Origin: Butyrivibrio sp. | Lineage (GTDB): Bacteria > Bacillota > Clostridia > Lachnospirales > Lachnospiraceae | NCBI GenBank assembly: GCA_022486625.1 | Contig: JAKVKH010000001.1 | Location: 186,001-250,000, forward strand | DNA: 64,000 bases | Direction: 5' to 3' | Shown here: piece after piece, positions 52,615 through 61,085 of the stretch | Layout: each line of letters starts with the position of its first letter | Position numbering within the stretch: the stretch's first letter is position 1 | Notes under the pieces: generated by a model | The model's input: the letters and a program-made list of their open reading frames with translations, nothing else | What the model was told of the DNA's origin: nothing | Databases searched by the model: none | Made by a program: the position numbers and the translations under genes

Positions 52615-54105
52615 ATGAAGGACGTTATGTATAGCAGCACCAGAGGAGCAGATTTAAAGGTTAAGGCATCAGAGGCAATTTTAAGAGGACTTGCACCGGA
52701 CGGAGGTCTGTTCGTTCCGGATCATATTCCGCATCTGGACAGGGAATTACAGGAGATTGCCGGAATGAATTATCAGCAGACAGCATATGAGGTGATGAAG
52801 CTTCTTCTGACAGATTATACGGAAGATGAGCTGAAATACTGCATCAGTCATGCGTATGATGACAAGTTTGATACAGAGGAAATTGCGCCGATGACACAGG
52901 CGGACGGTGCTTATTATCTGGAACTGTACCATGGACGTACCATTGCATTTAAGGATATGGCGCTTTCCATTCTCCCTTATCTGATGACAACTGCGGCAAA
53001 GAAAAATCATGCTAAAAATGAGATCGTTATTCTGACTGCAACCAGTGGTGACACAGGAAAGGCAGCCCTTGCAGGATTTGCCGATGTCCCGGGTACGAAG
53101 ATCATCGTATTTTATCCAAAGCATGGTGTTTCTCCGATTCAGGAAAAGCAGATGGTCACACAGAAAGGTGACAATACCTGTGTTGTCGGAATTGAAGGGA
53201 ACTTTGATGATGCACAGACCGGAGTGAAAAAGCTCTTTACTGACGGAAAACTTGCAGGTGAAATGGATCAGGCAGGCTTCCAGTTCTCCTCTGCCAATTC
53301 CATCAATATCGGGCGTCTTGTTCCCCAGATCGTTTATTATGTCTATGCTTATACAAGACTTCTGGGCGAAGGCAGAATCGCTGACGGTGATGCCATTAAT
53401 GTCGTGGTTCCGACAGGCAACTTCGGAAATATTCTGGCTGCATACTATGCTAAGAACATGGGGCTGCCGATTCATAAGCTGATCTGTGCTTCCAATTCCA
53501 ACCGTGTACTGTATGATTTCTTTAAGACCGGTGCGTATGACAGAAACCGTGAATTCATGCTGACAAGTTCTCCTTCCATGGATATTCTGATCTCTTCCAA
53601 TCTGGAGAGACTGATCTATCATATTGCGGGAGATAATGCGCAGAAGGATGCAGATTATATGAAGAAGCTTTCTGCGGAAGGCAGATACGAAATCTCAGAT
53701 GAAATGAGAAAGCAGCTGTCAGATTTTTACGGCAACTTTGCATCGGAAGAAGAAACGGCAGCGGCAATCCGCAGCCTCTATCAGTCTACAGGTTATGTGA
53801 TTGATACACACACGGCAGTTGCGGCTTCTGTTTATCAGAAATATAAGAAGGATACAGATGATAATACGGTTACGGTAATTGCATCAACCGCCAGCCCGTT
53901 CAAATTTACGAGAGCAGTCATGAATGCGATCGGACATGCAGATGAAGCAGCAGATGATTTCGCACTTGCAGACCAGCTTGCACAGATGGCAGGTCTTACA
54001 GTTCCGGATGCGGTACAGTCCATCCGCAGCGCGGAGATCCGTCATAAGACAGTCTGCGATAAGAGCGAGATGGAACATGCAGTAAAGAACTTTCTCGGGA
54101 TGTAA
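52615..54105 (+). CDS. thrC: Threonine synthase
   Basis: 496 residues, the long ThrC form. It turns O-phosphohomoserine into threonine with PLP. MYSSTRG at the N-terminus, HGRTIAFKDMALSILPYL with the PLP Lys, TATSGDTGKAALAGF, and the phosphate-binding PTGNFGNILAAYYAK are all standard. SD AAAGGAG lies about 10 bases before the ATG. hom and thrB are not nearby. Citrate synthase follows after 69 bases. Confidence 0.96.
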   Translation: MKDVMYSSTRGADLKVKASEAILRGLAPDGGLFVPDHIPHLDRELQEIAGMNYQQTAYEVMKLLLTDYTEDELKYCISHAYDDKFDTEEIAPMTQADGAYYLELYHGRTIAFKDMALSILPYLMTTAAKKNHAKNEIVILTATSGDTGKAALAGFADVPGTKIIVFYPKHGVSPIQEKQMVTQKGDNTCVVGIEGNFDDAQTGVKKLFTDGKLAGEMDQAGFQFSSANSINIGRLVPQIVYYVYAYTRLLGEGRIADGDAINVVVPTGNFGNILAAYYAKNMGLPIHKLICASNSNRVLYDFFKTGAYDRNREFMLTSSPSMDILISSNLERLIYHIAGDNAQKDADYMKKLSAEGRYEISDEMRKQLSDFYGNFASEEETAAAIRSLYQSTGYVIDTHTAVAASVYQKYKKDTDDNTVTVIASTASPFKFTRAVMNAIGHADEAADDFALADQLAQMAGLTVPDAVQSIRSAEIRHKTVCDKSEMEHAVKNFLGM

Positions 54106-54174
54106 CGTACTGAGAAAGAGGAGCGAATGATGTTACGGTAACTGAATATTGCAGGATGGGAAGGAGTGAACCAT

Positions 54175-55545
54175 ATGGCAGAAGAAAATATCTACTCAAA
54201 AGTAACCCCTGAAATCACCAGTCTGGCGCAGCTTGGTGAACGTGCAGACATGATTGATTCTGAGCTTTTTACCAAATTTGATGTAAAAAGAGGCTTGCGT
54301 GATTTAAACGGAAAAGGTGTACTGACCGGACTGACGCATATATCAGATATCCGTGCGACGAAAGAGGTAAACGGCGAAACGGTTCCGGCAGACGGAGAGC
54401 TTTTTTACCGCGGCTATAATGTCAGAGATCTGATCAAAGGCTTTTCTGATGAAAAGAGATTCGGCTTTGAGGAAGTCACCTACCTGTTGCTGTTTGGTCA
54501 GCTTCCGTCCAGGGAGCAGCTGGAAGAGTTTAAGCAGCTGCTGTTCTTTTACCGGAGTCTTCCGACCAGTTTTGTGCGGGATATCATCATGAAGGCACCC
54601 AGCAAGGACATGATGAATACACTGGCAAGAAGTGTCCTGACGCTGTATTCCTATGATGACCGTGCAGATGACACATCGCTTCCCAATGTACTGCGGCAGT
54701 GCCTGCAGCTGATCAGCCTGTTTCCGCTTTTGTCCATCTATGGCTATCAGGCCTATAACCATTACCATGAGGGCAACAGCCTTGTGATTCATACACCCAG
54801 AACGGATCTGTCTACAGCGGAGCATATCCTGTATCTGCTGCGCCCGGATTCGCAGTATACGGAACTGGAGGCAAGGCTTCTTGATGTCTGCCTGGTGCTT
54901 CATATGGAGCATGGTGGCGGTAACAATTCTTCTTTTACCACACATGTAGTGACATCTTCTCTGACAGATACCTATTCCGTGATGGCAGCGGCGATCGGTT
55001 CCTTAAAGGGGCCTCGTCACGGAGGCGCCAATATCAAGGTTGTCCGTATGTTTGATGAAATGGAGCATGAGATTTCCGACTGGGAAGATGACGCTGAAGT
55101 CAGCGCATATCTTGACCGACTTCTGAATAAGGATGCCTTTGATAAGGCCGGTCTGATTTACGGCGTCGGACATGCGATTTATTCAAAATCCGATCCGCGT
55201 GCCGTGGTACTCAAATCCTTTGTGAAACAGCTTGCAGAGGAGAAGGGACTGCAGAAGGAATTCGGTCTTTATGAGAGAGTGGAGCGCCTTGCACCGCAGG
55301 TGATCAGCGGAGAGCGTAAGATGTATAAAGGTGTCAGCGTAAATGTGGATTTCTATTCCGGCTTTGTTTATAAGATGCTGGATCTGCCAATGGAGCTGTA
55401 TACACCGATTTTTGCGATGGCCAGAATCGTCGGCTGGAGTGCACATCGCATGGAAGAGCTTGCCAATAACGGCAAGATTATCCGTCCTGCCTATAAACCG
55501 GTGGGACCGCATATTGCCTATGTACCGATGGATGAAAGAAAGTGA
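54175..55545 (+). CDS. Citrate synthase
   Basis: 456 residues from ATG 54175, with AAGGAG 8 bases upstream; an earlier GTG at 54166 lacks support. It condenses acetyl-CoA and oxaloacetate to citrate. GELFYRGYNVRDLIKGF, MEHGGGNNSSFTTHVVTSSL with the first active-site His, KGPRHGGANIKVV with the second, and YGVGHAIYSKSDPRA fit the family. The protein is longer at the N-terminus than the common 370-residue form, as in several Clostridia. It could supply 2-oxoglutarate for glutamate synthesis. The aminopeptidase gene begins 10 bases after its stop. Confidence 0.93.
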   Translation: MAEENIYSKVTPEITSLAQLGERADMIDSELFTKFDVKRGLRDLNGKGVLTGLTHISDIRATKEVNGETVPADGELFYRGYNVRDLIKGFSDEKRFGFEEVTYLLLFGQLPSREQLEEFKQLLFFYRSLPTSFVRDIIMKAPSKDMMNTLARSVLTLYSYDDRADDTSLPNVLRQCLQLISLFPLLSIYGYQAYNHYHEGNSLVIHTPRTDLSTAEHILYLLRPDSQYTELEARLLDVCLVLHMEHGGGNNSSFTTHVVTSSLTDTYSVMAAAIGSLKGPRHGGANIKVVRMFDEMEHEISDWEDDAEVSAYLDRLLNKDAFDKAGLIYGVGHAIYSKSDPRAVVLKSFVKQLAEEKGLQKEFGLYERVERLAPQVISGERKMYKGVSVNVDFYSGFVYKMLDLPMELYTPIFAMARIVGWSAHRMEELANNGKIIRPAYKPVGPHIAYVPMDERK

Positions 55546-55555
55546 AAAAAGTAAA

Positions 55556-57373
55556 ATGGAAAACAGAAAGATTCAGGAAAGACTTGCCGCGCTTCGCAGT
55601 AAGATGAATGATTACGGAATTGATTATTATATGATGCCTACCTCTGATTTTCACAATTCAGAGTATGCAGCAGATTTTTTCAAAGTAAGAGAGTACTTCA
55701 GTAATTTTACAGGTTCCAACGGAACACTGGTAGTCAGCAGGGACTGGGCCGGTATGTGGACAGACGGCAGATATTTCATTCAGGCTGAGCGTGAGATGGA
55801 AGGTACCGGCGTTACGCTGTATCGTATGATGGATGAGGGTGTACCGACCATTAACGAATATCTGCAGCAGAACATGCAGGACGGGCAGTGCCTTGGCTTT
55901 GACGGTCGGGTGATATCTGCAGAAATCGGTGAGGAGCTGGAGGATGATCTGGCAGATAAAAAGATTACCTTCCGTTTCGACCGTGATCTTGCGCAGGAAG
56001 TATGGACGGACCGTCCGGCACTTCCCTGCCATGAAATCTATGTGCTGACAGATGAACTGTGCGGAAAGAGCTTTGCACAGAAGCTTTCGGATGTACGTGT
56101 CAGAATGAAGGAGTACAGGACAAAGGCATATCTTTTATGCAAACTTGATGATATCATGTGGCTGACGAATCTGCGTGGCAATGATGTGGAATGCAATCCG
56201 GTAGCGCTTTGCTATGCATTTATTACGATGGATGCATTTTATCTGTTCGTACAGCAGGCAGAGGTAACAGAAGCAGTCCGCAGCTACTGTGAAAAAAGCG
56301 GGATCGTGCTGAAGAACTATGAAGAGATCATTCCTTTCCTGCAAAATCATAAATATGACGGTAAAACATTGTATGATGTACGCAATGTAAATTATACAAC
56401 GTATCGTGCACTGAAGGATACGGCAGAAGGTCAGGGCACTACGATCCGCAATGAAAAGGATCCAACAGCCATGATGAAGGCGGTCAAGAATGAGACAGAA
56501 CTGAAAAATATTCATGAGGTATATCTTCGCGACAGCGCAGCACTGTGCAGATTCATCTACTGGTTAAAGACAAATGCAGGAAAAATTCCGATGACGGAAT
56601 ACTCTGCAGCCATGTATCTGGATGAACTCCGCAGCAAACTGCCGGGATATATTGAACTCTCTTTTCCGACGATCAGTGCATATGGCGCCAATGCAGCCAT
56701 GATGCATTATGAGGCTACAAAGGATGTTTACAGCGAAGTAAAGCCGGAAGGCATGCTGCTCGTAGATTCCGGCGGAACCTACATGGGCGGTACGACGGAT
56801 GTGACAAGGACTATTGTGCTTGGCAGGATCAGTGATGATATCCGGAGGCATTTCACTGCGGTTGCCGTTGGTATGCTGCGCCTTGCAGGCTGTAATTTCC
56901 TGTACGGCTGTTATGGCAGAAACCTGGATATTATGGCAAGAGGGCCGGTCTGGGAGATGAATATGGATTATAAATGCGGGACGGGACACGGCATCGGTTA
57001 TATGCTCAATGTACATGAGGGACCGCAGAATATTCGCTGGGCCATGAGACCGGGTCTGGAGGATGCGGTTCTGACGCCCGGAATGATCGTTTCGGATGAA
57101 CCGGGTGTTTATGTTGAGGGCAGTCACGGAATCCGTACGGAGAACATTCTTGAAGTGGCAGCAGGAGAAAAGAACGGTGACGGACAGTTCCTGCACTTCA
57201 ATCAGCTGACCTATGCACCGATTGATCTTGAGGCCATTGATAAGAAGTATATGCAGCCGGGAGATGTGGAAGCTCTGAATGCATATCATGAACAGGTATA
57301 TCAGAAGGTAGCGCCGCTGATCGAGGAGCAGGAGATCCGTGCATGGCTCAGAGAGCAGACAAGGGCAATCTGA
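55556..57373 (+). CDS. M24 family aminopeptidase P (Xaa-Pro aminopeptidase)
   Basis: 605 residues from ATG 55556. The SD is weak (GAAAGTGAAAA), and an in-frame ATG at 55532 overlapping citrate synthase is an alternative. It removes an N-terminal residue next to proline. Two creatinase-like N-terminal domains (about 1-300) precede the pita-bread catalytic domain. Metal ligands are visible in DSGGTYMGGTTDVT (two Asp), GTGHGIGY (His), DEPGVY (Glu) and RTENILEV (Glu). The C-terminal extension matches the long three-domain form. No signal peptide, so it is cytoplasmic. Confidence 0.94.
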   Translation: MENRKIQERLAALRSKMNDYGIDYYMMPTSDFHNSEYAADFFKVREYFSNFTGSNGTLVVSRDWAGMWTDGRYFIQAEREMEGTGVTLYRMMDEGVPTINEYLQQNMQDGQCLGFDGRVISAEIGEELEDDLADKKITFRFDRDLAQEVWTDRPALPCHEIYVLTDELCGKSFAQKLSDVRVRMKEYRTKAYLLCKLDDIMWLTNLRGNDVECNPVALCYAFITMDAFYLFVQQAEVTEAVRSYCEKSGIVLKNYEEIIPFLQNHKYDGKTLYDVRNVNYTTYRALKDTAEGQGTTIRNEKDPTAMMKAVKNETELKNIHEVYLRDSAALCRFIYWLKTNAGKIPMTEYSAAMYLDELRSKLPGYIELSFPTISAYGANAAMMHYEATKDVYSEVKPEGMLLVDSGGTYMGGTTDVTRTIVLGRISDDIRRHFTAVAVGMLRLAGCNFLYGCYGRNLDIMARGPVWEMNMDYKCGTGHGIGYMLNVHEGPQNIRWAMRPGLEDAVLTPGMIVSDEPGVYVEGSHGIRTENILEVAAGEKNGDGQFLHFNQLTYAPIDLEAIDKKYMQPGDVEALNAYHEQVYQKVAPLIEEQEIRAWLREQTRAI

Positions 57374-57414
57374 ATGGTTTATGATCAGTTTATAATTTTC
57401 TAATATACTGGTAC

Positions 57415-57442
57415 TTGCCAAAAATGCGGTTCCGGATATAAT
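57415..57442 (+). promoter_or_regulatory. Promoter of the 6S RNA gene
   Basis: TTGCCA (57415-57420), a 16-base spacer and a perfect TATAAT (57437-57442). The expected start of RNA is near 57449, just before the folded region. Confidence 0.8.
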
Positions 57443-57448
57443 AAGAGT

Positions 57449-57676
57449 TAGGAGAGGTTCTTCGGAACGCTCCGCCTGGGATGCTCGATAATTCCTGTGT
57501 GTTTTGAACCTACATTTACTTTAAACGGGAATCCTAAATTTCTCTTTTTGATGTCACGCCTTCGGCCCTGCACATGTGCAGACAAGCTTTGGGAGAGGAA
57601 GACAGAGATCGGAGCTGCGGTAACCCACCTGGCATCAGCTAGGAGTCAAAAGGCAGGAACCGGCATCATCGGGTAT
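57449..57676 (+). ncRNA. ssrS: Probable 6S RNA
   Basis: No reading frame fits here, but a strong promoter precedes a sequence that can fold into one long rod, as 6S RNA does. GGATGC and TTCCTG near the 5' side pair with GCATC and CAGGAA near 57650-57670; inside them TTTTGA pairs with TCAAAA and CCTA with TAGG. Features such as TTTTGAACC after TTCCTG and AACCCACCTGG on the 3' side resemble Firmicute 6S RNAs as I remember them. 6S RNA mimics an open promoter and holds RNA polymerase in stationary phase. The ends are approximate. Confidence 0.7.
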
Positions 57677-57679
57677 AAA

Positions 57680-57729
57680 AGCAAAGTGTTTTGTTTCTTT
57701 GCTTTGCAGTGACGCAAAAGCAGTCACTG
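57680..57729 (+). terminator. Two hairpins after the 6S RNA
   Basis: AGCAAAG (57680-57686) pairs with CTTTGCT (57697-57703), then CAGTGAC (57707-57713) pairs exactly with GTCACTG (57723-57729) and is followed by a TTCATATATATA stretch. One of them probably ends the 6S transcript. Confidence 0.6.
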
Positions 57730-57749
57730 TTCATATATATATATTTATT

Positions 57750-57790
57750 CTGCAAAAGGAAGGTGGCGGATCGCAACCTTCCTTTTGCAG
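57750..57790. terminator. Perfect 15-bp hairpin before the BrkB gene
   Basis: A perfect 15-bp inverted repeat (57750-57764 with 57776-57790) has an 11-base loop and ends 36 bases before the BrkB start codon. It lacks a T run after the arm, so it may be a leader hairpin or a back-up terminator. Confidence 0.5.
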
Positions 57791-57826
57791 GTTGTAAAGC
57801 AGAAATCTTTTTACGGGGAGAAGAGG

Positions 57827-58717
57827 ATGAAGGCGAAGAAGGGACTTACAAGGCTGGCACTGGATTTTGCAGATAAAATGTCCATGAAGAACATTGGCGC
57901 ATTTGCATCCAGTACTGCCTTTTTCTTTTTCCTGTCGCTGATTCCGATTCTTGTGCTTCTTTCTTCGCTGATTCCATATACCAATGTCCGCGAAATTGAT
58001 CTCGTGAATGCAATTGTACGTTTTGTGCCGGGAGTTGCCAAAGATATGCTGACGAAGATCATTGATGAATCCTACAGAAAATCGAGCGGGCTTCTGTCTC
58101 TGTCCGCGGTAGTAACCATCTGGTCGGCAGCAAAGGGAATGCTGGCGCTGATCCGGGGAATGAATGCGGTATATGAAGTACAGGAGCGTCGAAATTATTT
58201 CTATTTGAGGTTCATTGCATCTTTATATACGATTGCGCTGATGCTTCTGGTCGTGCTGATGCTGGTACTGTTCGTATTCGGCGGAATTCTCAGAAGATTT
58301 CTTGAAACCAGTTTTCCAAGACTCCATTTTCTGACGGTATTACTACTTCATGGACGGATTCTGATTGTCATGGTGCTTGCAGTATTCCTTTTTACATTGA
58401 TTTATACCTATATTCCCAGTGTGAGGCAGAAGTTTATCTATCAGATCCCCGGCGCTCTTTTTTCCGCAATTGCCTGGGGGATTTTCTCACTCTTTTTCTC
58501 ACTTTTCGTCAACCATGTCGGCTCCTACAGCGCCTATTACGGGAGCCTTGCAGCGCTTGTCATTACCATGTTCTGGCTATACTGCTGTATCTACATCCTG
58601 ATGATCGGCGGGCATATCAACTGCTATTTTCACCCGGCAGTGAAGGTCCTCTATTCGGAATATCACCATAACCGCGTACGCAAAAAGCTGAATCGCAAGA
58701 TCGGACGGGAGAGGTGA
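57827..58717 (+). CDS. YihY/BrkB family membrane protein
   Basis: 296 residues from ATG 57827, with GGGGAGAAGAGG upstream. Six membrane helices in the YihY/BrkB pattern: GAFASSTAFFFFLSLIPILV begins the first, SLSAVVTIWSAAKGMLALIR and the C-terminal YGSLAALVITMFWLYCCIYI are family signatures. The C-terminal tail is strongly basic. The family has no agreed function, though it is found in almost all bacteria. The stop codon lies just after the SD of the next gene, so the two are likely co-expressed. Confidence 0.92.
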   Translation: MKAKKGLTRLALDFADKMSMKNIGAFASSTAFFFFLSLIPILVLLSSLIPYTNVREIDLVNAIVRFVPGVAKDMLTKIIDESYRKSSGLLSLSAVVTIWSAAKGMLALIRGMNAVYEVQERRNYFYLRFIASLYTIALMLLVVLMLVLFVFGGILRRFLETSFPRLHFLTVLLLHGRILIVMVLAVFLFTLIYTYIPSVRQKFIYQIPGALFSAIAWGIFSLFFSLFVNHVGSYSAYYGSLAALVITMFWLYCCIYILMIGGHINCYFHPAVKVLYSEYHHNRVRKKLNRKIGRER

Positions 58718-58722
58718 AATAC

Positions 58723-59175
58723 ATGAAACTTACATATGTTGGACAAAAGCTTACGGTAAGTGAATATCTGTACCTTCGGGAAAGTGTCGGCTGGAAGAAT
58801 CCATGCAGAAAACAGCAGGAGAAGGCCCTGGAAATGAGTCTGTTCACACTGACTGCTTACGATGATGGTATGCCTGTCGGGATGGGGCGCATCATAGGCG
58901 ATGGTATATATGACACCATAGCAGATGTAATTGTGCTTCCGGATCTGGCGTATACAGAAGGTATCACTGATTCTGGTGATACTCGGGTTATATTTGTTCC
59001 GGTTCCTGATGAAACAGATAAGGATGAGATGGTATTGACATTTTGTTATTATCAGGAACGGAAAGTCAGCAAGATTACAGAAAGACCGGAACTCAGTGAT
59101 TCCATTTACCTGAGAAAGAAAGTCATTGGTAATCTTGAAAAAAATGGGTACCTGACTAAAGATAAAGTATCCTGA
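58723..59175 (+). CDS. Chimeric GNAT-like protein, acetyl-CoA site replaced
   Basis: 150 residues from ATG 58723 (GGAGAGG 8 bases upstream). Residues 1-75 are a good GNAT acetyltransferase N-terminal half: LTVSEYLYLRESVGWKN, LFTLTAYDDGMPVGMGRIIG and TIADVIVLPD. At about residue 75, where the acetyl-CoA loop (Q/R-x2-G-x-G/A) should come, the sequence changes to TEGITDSGDTRVIFVPVPDE and a 70-residue tail I do not recognise. The frame stays open. A recombination that joined two gene pieces is the likely origin. Acetyltransferase activity is improbable. Confidence 0.65.
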   Translation: MKLTYVGQKLTVSEYLYLRESVGWKNPCRKQQEKALEMSLFTLTAYDDGMPVGMGRIIGDGIYDTIADVIVLPDLAYTEGITDSGDTRVIFVPVPDETDKDEMVLTFCYYQERKVSKITERPELSDSIYLRKKVIGNLEKNGYLTKDKVS

Positions 59176-59300
59176 GTATCTTTTTATAAAACGAACAGGA
59201 ACAAGGCAAGTTTAGAATGAATTTATTCCCAGAGGAGCGCTGAACCGCAGATTGTAAATCAGGTGTAATAATGTTAAAATTCTAACAGCTGTTTTATCAG

Positions 59301-59340
59301 ATCAATATGAGACAAAGCCATAAATTTGCCTCGTATTGAT
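59301..59340 (+). terminator. Hairpin after the chimeric GNAT gene
   Basis: An 11-bp stem (59301-59311 with 59330-59340, one G.U pair) with an 18-base loop, followed by TTATTTATG. It is a weak terminator candidate. The rest of 59176-59475 is AT-rich with no clear gene; an in-frame upstream extension of the next ORF lacks a ribosome site. Confidence 0.45.
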
Positions 59341-59475
59341 TTATTTATGTCTTCACCTGATGAAAATGCCATTAACGGTACATTGTCAGATGCCATAAGC
59401 GGATGTGGAAATAGCATACGATGGAGAGGCAACAGTGATAAGACAGTAAAAAATATCGATTTGAAAGGAAAAGAA

Positions 59476-60087
59476 ATGAGTACAGGAAAATCAAATTACA
59501 ATTTTCAGATGAAAACGGATGCAGACAAAATCAGACAGATAATTGAGGCATGGCTTACCGCAAATGGATTTCAGTTTCAGAATAAATTTGGTGAAGAGGC
59601 TTATTATACCTATGACAAATTATACGGAAACCGTGGCTTCCAATATACGATAGAAAACGATATGGTACATATCAGTGCATGGATTAACGGAAGAAAAAAT
59701 AAAATTTTTTCATTGGAAATTGAAAAGAAAAGTAATATGTGCGTGAACAGTTACAGAGATCTTCTGAGCCGGTTGTTTGATAAGCTGAATGAGGTAAATG
59801 GTGGCGGAGCCGCTATAACAGCTGATCAGACACAGACGGTGGATACTTTTACAAAAGAAAACGAAGCACAAAAGGAAAAATATTGTAAAATAGGATTCTG
59901 GATTTCGTTGCTTGCTCTTGTGGCATCTTTTTGCGGTGTCTCTGCCAGTGTGTTTCTTTATGTTTTAGGGTTTTATATGGCATCACAGGGCTTAAAAACA
60001 AAGCTGAGAAAAAAAGCCGTTATTTCCATTATTATTTTATGTATTTCAATTTTAATTCTGATTTTCAGTATTGCTGCAAAACACTAA
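59476..60087 (+). CDS. Hypothetical protein with two C-terminal membrane helices
   Basis: 203 residues from ATG 59476, which follows AAAGGA. Residues 1-115 form a soluble mixed alpha/beta domain (ADKIRQIIEAWLTANGFQFQ, then FQYTIENDMVHISAWING). A linker rich in Gln and Thr leads to two membrane helices (FWISLLALVASFCGVSASVF and VISIIILCISILILIFSIA) at the C-terminus. The base composition is more AT-rich than that of its neighbours. Family not recognised; the layout suits a protein that places a small sensor domain on the inner membrane face. Confidence 0.65.
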   Translation: MSTGKSNYNFQMKTDADKIRQIIEAWLTANGFQFQNKFGEEAYYTYDKLYGNRGFQYTIENDMVHISAWINGRKNKIFSLEIEKKSNMCVNSYRDLLSRLFDKLNEVNGGGAAITADQTQTVDTFTKENEAQKEKYCKIGFWISLLALVASFCGVSASVFLYVLGFYMASQGLKTKLRKKAVISIIILCISILILIFSIAAKH

Positions 60088-60288
60088 TGAGCAGTAGTAA
60101 AAATGCAAAAGGCACTGTCTCTTATTTTTACCTGTAATCCGAGACGTTAGAAATATTGATGTATTTCGCAGATAAAAATATAAAGCGGTGAAGTCAAATG
60201 ACACTGTTACAGATAATTATTACGGTGTATAATCATAATAACTGATATATTTACACTAACTGGTAGGTTTATGCAGGAGGCGCAGTAT

Positions 60289-60501
60289 ATGGATAAAATG
60301 ATGGAGTATTGGGATTCACTTGAAGAAAACGAAGTAGACGGTAAGAAGTTTGTTCTGATTGCTGCAATCTGTGTACTGGCCGGAATTATTCTCGGTATGC
60401 TGATCAGTCCCAGAAAGACAAAGATCGGACAATATTATGATGGCGGAGAATGTGACTGCGATTGTGATGATGATGATTGTGACTGCAGCTGCGGAAAATA
60501 A
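60289..60501 (+). CDS. Small membrane protein with a Cys/Asp-rich tail
   Basis: 70 residues from ATG 60289, with GCAGGAGG 8 bases upstream. The acidic N-terminus (MDKMMEYWDSLEENEVDG) is followed by one membrane helix (KFVLIAAICVLAGIILGML) and a tail ending ECDCDCDDDDCDCSCGK. The tail alternates Cys and Asp and could bind metal ions. A TATAAT box at 60228-60233 suggests its own promoter. It lies just before the pheS T-box leader. I do not recognise the family. Confidence 0.75.
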   Translation: MDKMMEYWDSLEENEVDGKKFVLIAAICVLAGIILGMLISPRKTKIGQYYDGGECDCDCDDDDCDCSCGK

Positions 60502-60554
60502 AAACAGGCTTGACTTTTATAGCAGCCGAAACTAAAATGTAAAACAATAAATGC

Positions 60555-60836
60555 AGTGATGGTGTCGTAAATACCGGATGATTCCGGCATACGGACAAGA
60601 TTCATTTTCCTGATATATGGAAAGAGACGGAAGGTCATTGGCTGAAAGCCTTCTGAGGTAAAGATGAAATCTGAAAATTCGCACCGGAGCAGTCTGAGTG
60701 AAACGTTTGATCTGAAGTAGCCCGGAACGTGAACGCACGTTATGCGTATTGAGTGTCTGTTACAATAACAGAAATCAGGGTGGTACCACGGAGTAAATTC
60801 GTCCCTTGCATCTATGCAGATGCAAGGGATTTTTTG
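60555..60836 (+). promoter_or_regulatory. T-box leader of pheST
   Basis: The T-box motif AGGGTGGTACCACGG (60777-60791) is followed by a terminator stem (60802-60812 with 60819-60829) and TTTTTT. Stem I seems to be closed by GGTG (60561-60564) with CACC (60682-60685); TTC at 60678-60680, after GAAAA, is placed as the specifier codon for Phe. Uncharged tRNA-Phe would favour the antiterminator and allow pheST expression. Confidence 0.9.
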
Positions 60837-61043
60837 CGTGAATAAGCAGAGCCAAGTGGCTTTGAACAGACATCGTGCTTGCACGAATGGCAGAGAAAAG
60901 ACATTTGGCGAGCAACACGACCGAGAGGCCGAAGGCCTTGAGGTGGTGTCTGCTTATTCACGCAAGGCGAAGCAGAGCCAAGTGGCTTTGAACAGACATC
61001 GTGCTTGCACGAATGGCAGAGAAAAGACATTTGGCGAGCAACA
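60834..61043. repeat. Structured repeat element between T-box terminator and pheS
   Basis: A 74-bp sequence is present twice, identical at 60844-60917 and 60970-61043. A perfect 17-bp inverted repeat (60834-60850 and 60949-60965) encloses the first copy and the spacer. Each copy holds small hairpins, GCCA-ag-TGGC and TCGTGC-tt-GCACGA, and its ends can also pair (GCCAAGTGGCTTT with AAAAGACATTTGGC). The short ORFs on both strands only follow the repeat. It lies inside the pheST transcript. It looks like a dispersed intergenic element rather than a gene. Confidence 0.75.
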
Positions 61044-61085
61044 GGCAGTTCAATGGATTAATTAATGATAAGGAGACATACAGAT

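Noticed and set aside
57497..57712. 71-codon ORF within the 6S RNA region
   Set aside because: No ribosome site, Cys/Arg-rich random composition, and the RNA-fold evidence explains the sequence better.
59326..59475. 50-residue N-terminal extension of the hypothetical membrane protein
   Set aside because: It begins with TTG inside a hairpin, has no SD, and the downstream ATG 59476 is preceded by AAAGGA.
60812..61065. Overlapping ORFs on both strands across the pheS-upstream repeat
   Set aside because: They translate the duplicated structured element, lie within the T-box/pheS leader and lack ribosome sites.
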